64,000 nucleotides of DNA, from assembly GCF_002005145.1 (NCBI RefSeq), contig NZ_CP019698.1, positions 2,356,001 to 2,420,000 on the forward strand, written 5' to 3'. Position numbers and translations under genes: made by a program. This document shows positions 62,589 through 64,000 of this stretch, piece after piece. The notes under the pieces were generated by a model that saw only the letters and a program-made list of their open reading frames with translations, was not told the origin of the DNA and did no database searches. Source of the DNA: Desulforamulus ferrireducens. Its GTDB lineage: Bacteria > Bacillota > Desulfotomaculia > Desulfotomaculales > Desulfotomaculaceae. Position 1 is the first letter of the stretch. Every line of letters begins with the position of its first letter.

Positions 62589-64000
62589 ATGGAAACTGCA
62601 AACAACTGGACCGAAATAATAGCTAAAAAGGATGCCCGTATAGCCGAACTGGAGATGCTCGTAAAGTTTTACGAGGAACAGTTTCGGCTTTCTAAACATC
62701 GCCAATTTGGACCATCAAGCGAAAAGGGTACTCTGTCCGGTCAGCTTGGTCTGTTTGACGAGGCTGAAAATGAGGCTGATTTACAAAAATCCGAGCCGGG
62801 GCTTGAAGAAATTACCTATGCCCGCCGCAAACGCATTGGCAAAAGAAAAGATGACCTGTCAGCGTTGCCGGTGGAGACGGTGGAACATACACTTCCCGAA
62901 GAAGAACGAGTCTGCCCTGAATGCGGTGGGATGCTGCATGAAATGGGACATGATACCCGGCGCGAGCTTGTAATTATTCCGCCTCAGGTCAAGGTTGTGG
63001 AGCATAGACGTGCCGTACTATCCTGCCGGAACTGTGAAAAAAATGGCGACCATGTGCCAATAGTAAAGGCGGAAATGCCCAAGCCGCTAATCAGCGGCAG
63101 CCTTGCTTCACCATCCGCAGTGGCCCACATCATAACACAAAAATATGTTCAGCATACCCCACTGTACCGGCAAGAACAAGACTGGAAAAGGCAGGGGGTG
63201 CGGCTTTCCCGTCAGACTATGGCCAACTGGATCATCCGCTGCAGTGAGGATTGGCTGTTGCCCATTTATGAGCGAATGAAGGCCATATTGCTGACACAGG
63301 ATGTGCTTCATGCTGATGAGAGTACAGTGCAGGTTTTACGGGAACCTGGGAAGACTGCCGTTTCAAACAGCTATATGTGGTTGTACAGGACAAGTGGGGA
63401 TACAAAACGGCAGATTGTTCTCTTTGAGTATCAACCCAGCCGGTCAAGCACCCACCCGCGACAGTTTTTAAAGGGTTTTAGGGGTTTCCTGCACACAGAC
63501 GGCTATGCTGCCTATCACACATTGCCCGGGGTCACAGTTGTGGGCTGTTGGGTTCATATGCGGCGTAAATTCGAGGATGCCCTTAAGGCCATTCCAGATT
63601 CCGAAAGGGCTGTATCATCAGCAAATGATGCTGTTAGGCGCATTGGCTTACTTTTCCACCTGGAAGAACAGTGGGAAAGTTTAACCCCTGAAGAACGCTA
63701 CAAACTGAGATTAGAGAAATCTAAGCCTCTGGCAGAGGCTTTTTTTGGCTGGCTGCAAACGTTGACCGTCCTTCCCAAAACCGCTATGGGAAAGGCGGTG
63801 CACTATGCATTGGAACAGCGCGAATGGCTAATGAATGTCTACCTTGACGGGCGTACTGAACTCTCGAACAACCGCGCGGAAAATGCCGTGCGTCCCTTTG
63901 CCTTGGGCCGCAAAAATTGGTTGTTCTGCAATGCTGTCAAAGGGGCTATATCGAGCTCAGTAGTTTATTCCATCATAGAAACCGCCAAAGCAAACGGGCT
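62589..64000 (+). CDS. tnpC: IS66 transposase TnpC (copy 2), C-terminus outside window
   Basis: ATG 62589 opens METANNWTEIIAKKDARIAEL, as in copy 1, and the frame stays open to the window end. The zinc ribbon, both Asp motifs (LHADESTVQVL, FLHTDGYAAYHTL) and the Glu motif (LSNNRAENAVRPF) are intact. Differences from copy 1 are scattered point changes (AENEADLQKSEPG against EKEADLQKNEPE). Since no lesion is visible, this is the likely active transposase of the pair. Confidence 0.92.
   Translation, partial: METANNWTEIIAKKDARIAELEMLVKFYEEQFRLSKHRQFGPSSEKGTLSGQLGLFDEAENEADLQKSEPGLEEITYARRKRIGKRKDDLSALPVETVEHTLPEEERVCPECGGMLHEMGHDTRRELVIIPPQVKVVEHRRAVLSCRNCEKNGDHVPIVKAEMPKPLISGSLASPSAVAHIITQKYVQHTPLYRQEQDWKRQGVRLSRQTMANWIIRCSEDWLLPIYERMKAILLTQDVLHADESTVQVLREPGKTAVSNSYMWLYRTSGDTKRQIVLFEYQPSRSSTHPRQFLKGFRGFLHTDGYAAYHTLPGVTVVGCWVHMRRKFEDALKAIPDSERAVSSANDAVRRIGLLFHLEEQWESLTPEERYKLRLEKSKPLAEAFFGWLQTLTVLPKTAMGKAVHYALEQREWLMNVYLDGRTELSNNRAENAVRPFALGRKNWLFCNAVKGAISSSVVYSIIETAKANG

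Larger units (their letters stand above)
55458..64000. mobile_element. Second integrated element next to tRNA-Leu, truncated by window end
   Basis: The element begins at the tRNA-Leu 3' end: tyrosine integrase facing the tRNA, a small excisionase-like gene, a DNA methyltransferase, a repressor with operators, then IS66 copies. The far attachment repeat is outside the window. Left boundary is inferred from tRNA-integrase geometry, not from a visible repeat. Confidence 0.6.
61663..64000 (+). mobile_element. IS66-family element, copy 2, cut by the window end
   Basis: Begins GTAAGCGACAAAC at 61663, inside tnpC of copy 1. tnpA, tnpB and most of tnpC follow. The window ends at the position equivalent to 61647 in copy 1, so the right end and target duplication are not visible. 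Confidence 0.85.

Overview
The window reads as chromosome of a strictly anaerobic, spore-forming-type Firmicute, most like the Desulfotomaculum/Desulforamulus group of Peptococcaceae. The basis is gene content: a tungsten aldehyde:ferredoxin oxidoreductase with its own pterin-cofactor genes, sigma-54 control, iron-type alcohol dehydrogenases, a signal-peptide-less CwlC-like amidase and Gram-positive ribosome binding sites. No rRNA gene is present, so the taxonomy is inference.

Region A (1-2317) is IS debris: an IS1380-like transposase fragment and a complete IS3-family element whose 3' end carries a long nested hairpin.

Region B (2348-31212) is one integrated element of about 28.9 kb inserted in the 3' end of the 23S rRNA uridine methyltransferase gene (rlmD/rumA type). 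The 11-bp core CACTCAACGTG flanks it. The displaced native gene tail, still encoding HVECVTLMSKVEK and a stop, lies outside the left junction, and the element supplies a replacement tail at the right junction. Reading leftward from the right end, the element has an IS66 stub, an IS3 copy that fuses to a beheaded HK97-type capsid gene, then head-tail, tail (with a lambda G/GT-like frameshift), tape measure (amber stop), tail fibre/GH18, holin and endolysin genes, and a serine-recombinase cluster. Terminase, portal and protease are missing, so it is a decayed prophage. It carries an Erm-type methylase with leader peptide and attenuator inside the tail module, a FetAB-like ABC exporter with a PadR regulator, an IS110 element, and a three-level nest of insertion sequences (IS200, ISLre2, IS5/IS1182-like) readable to the base from target duplications.

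Region C (31174-46979) is the metabolic core. A leftward run of eight genes (aor, moaD, tupB, tupC, moaA, moaC, MOSC protein, mobB-moeB fusion) starts from a sigma-54 promoter. A MoaD-like gene is divergent from it. Next come an NtrC-type activator, a GAF/PAS histidine kinase and two iron-type alcohol dehydrogenases, one with a near-perfect sigma-54 promoter. A shared motif GTACAAGTG lies upstream of both promoters. Together they describe alcohol to aldehyde to acid oxidation with ferredoxin reduction, tungstate import and cofactor assembly under one two-component system.

Region D (47098-54864) is ordinary chromosome: CapA-like lipoprotein, MASE3-like/GGDEF diguanylate cyclase, nitrilase-family amidase, cell-wall amidase, LysR regulator, two small NifU-type proteins, and an ECF sigma factor with its anti-sigma factor. 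One NifU gene has an in-frame TGA exactly where its neighbour has the second Cys of CxxC, followed by a hairpin with a GGUC loop found only in that copy. I read it as a probable selenocysteine protein.

Region E (55192-64000) starts with a tRNA-Leu relic and an intact tRNA-Leu(CAA). A second integrated element follows: tyrosine integrase, excisionase-like protein, HTH-DNA methyltransferase and an Xre repressor with three 33-bp-spaced operators. It is then broken by two IS66 copies, the second inserted into tnpC of the first. The window ends inside the second copy.
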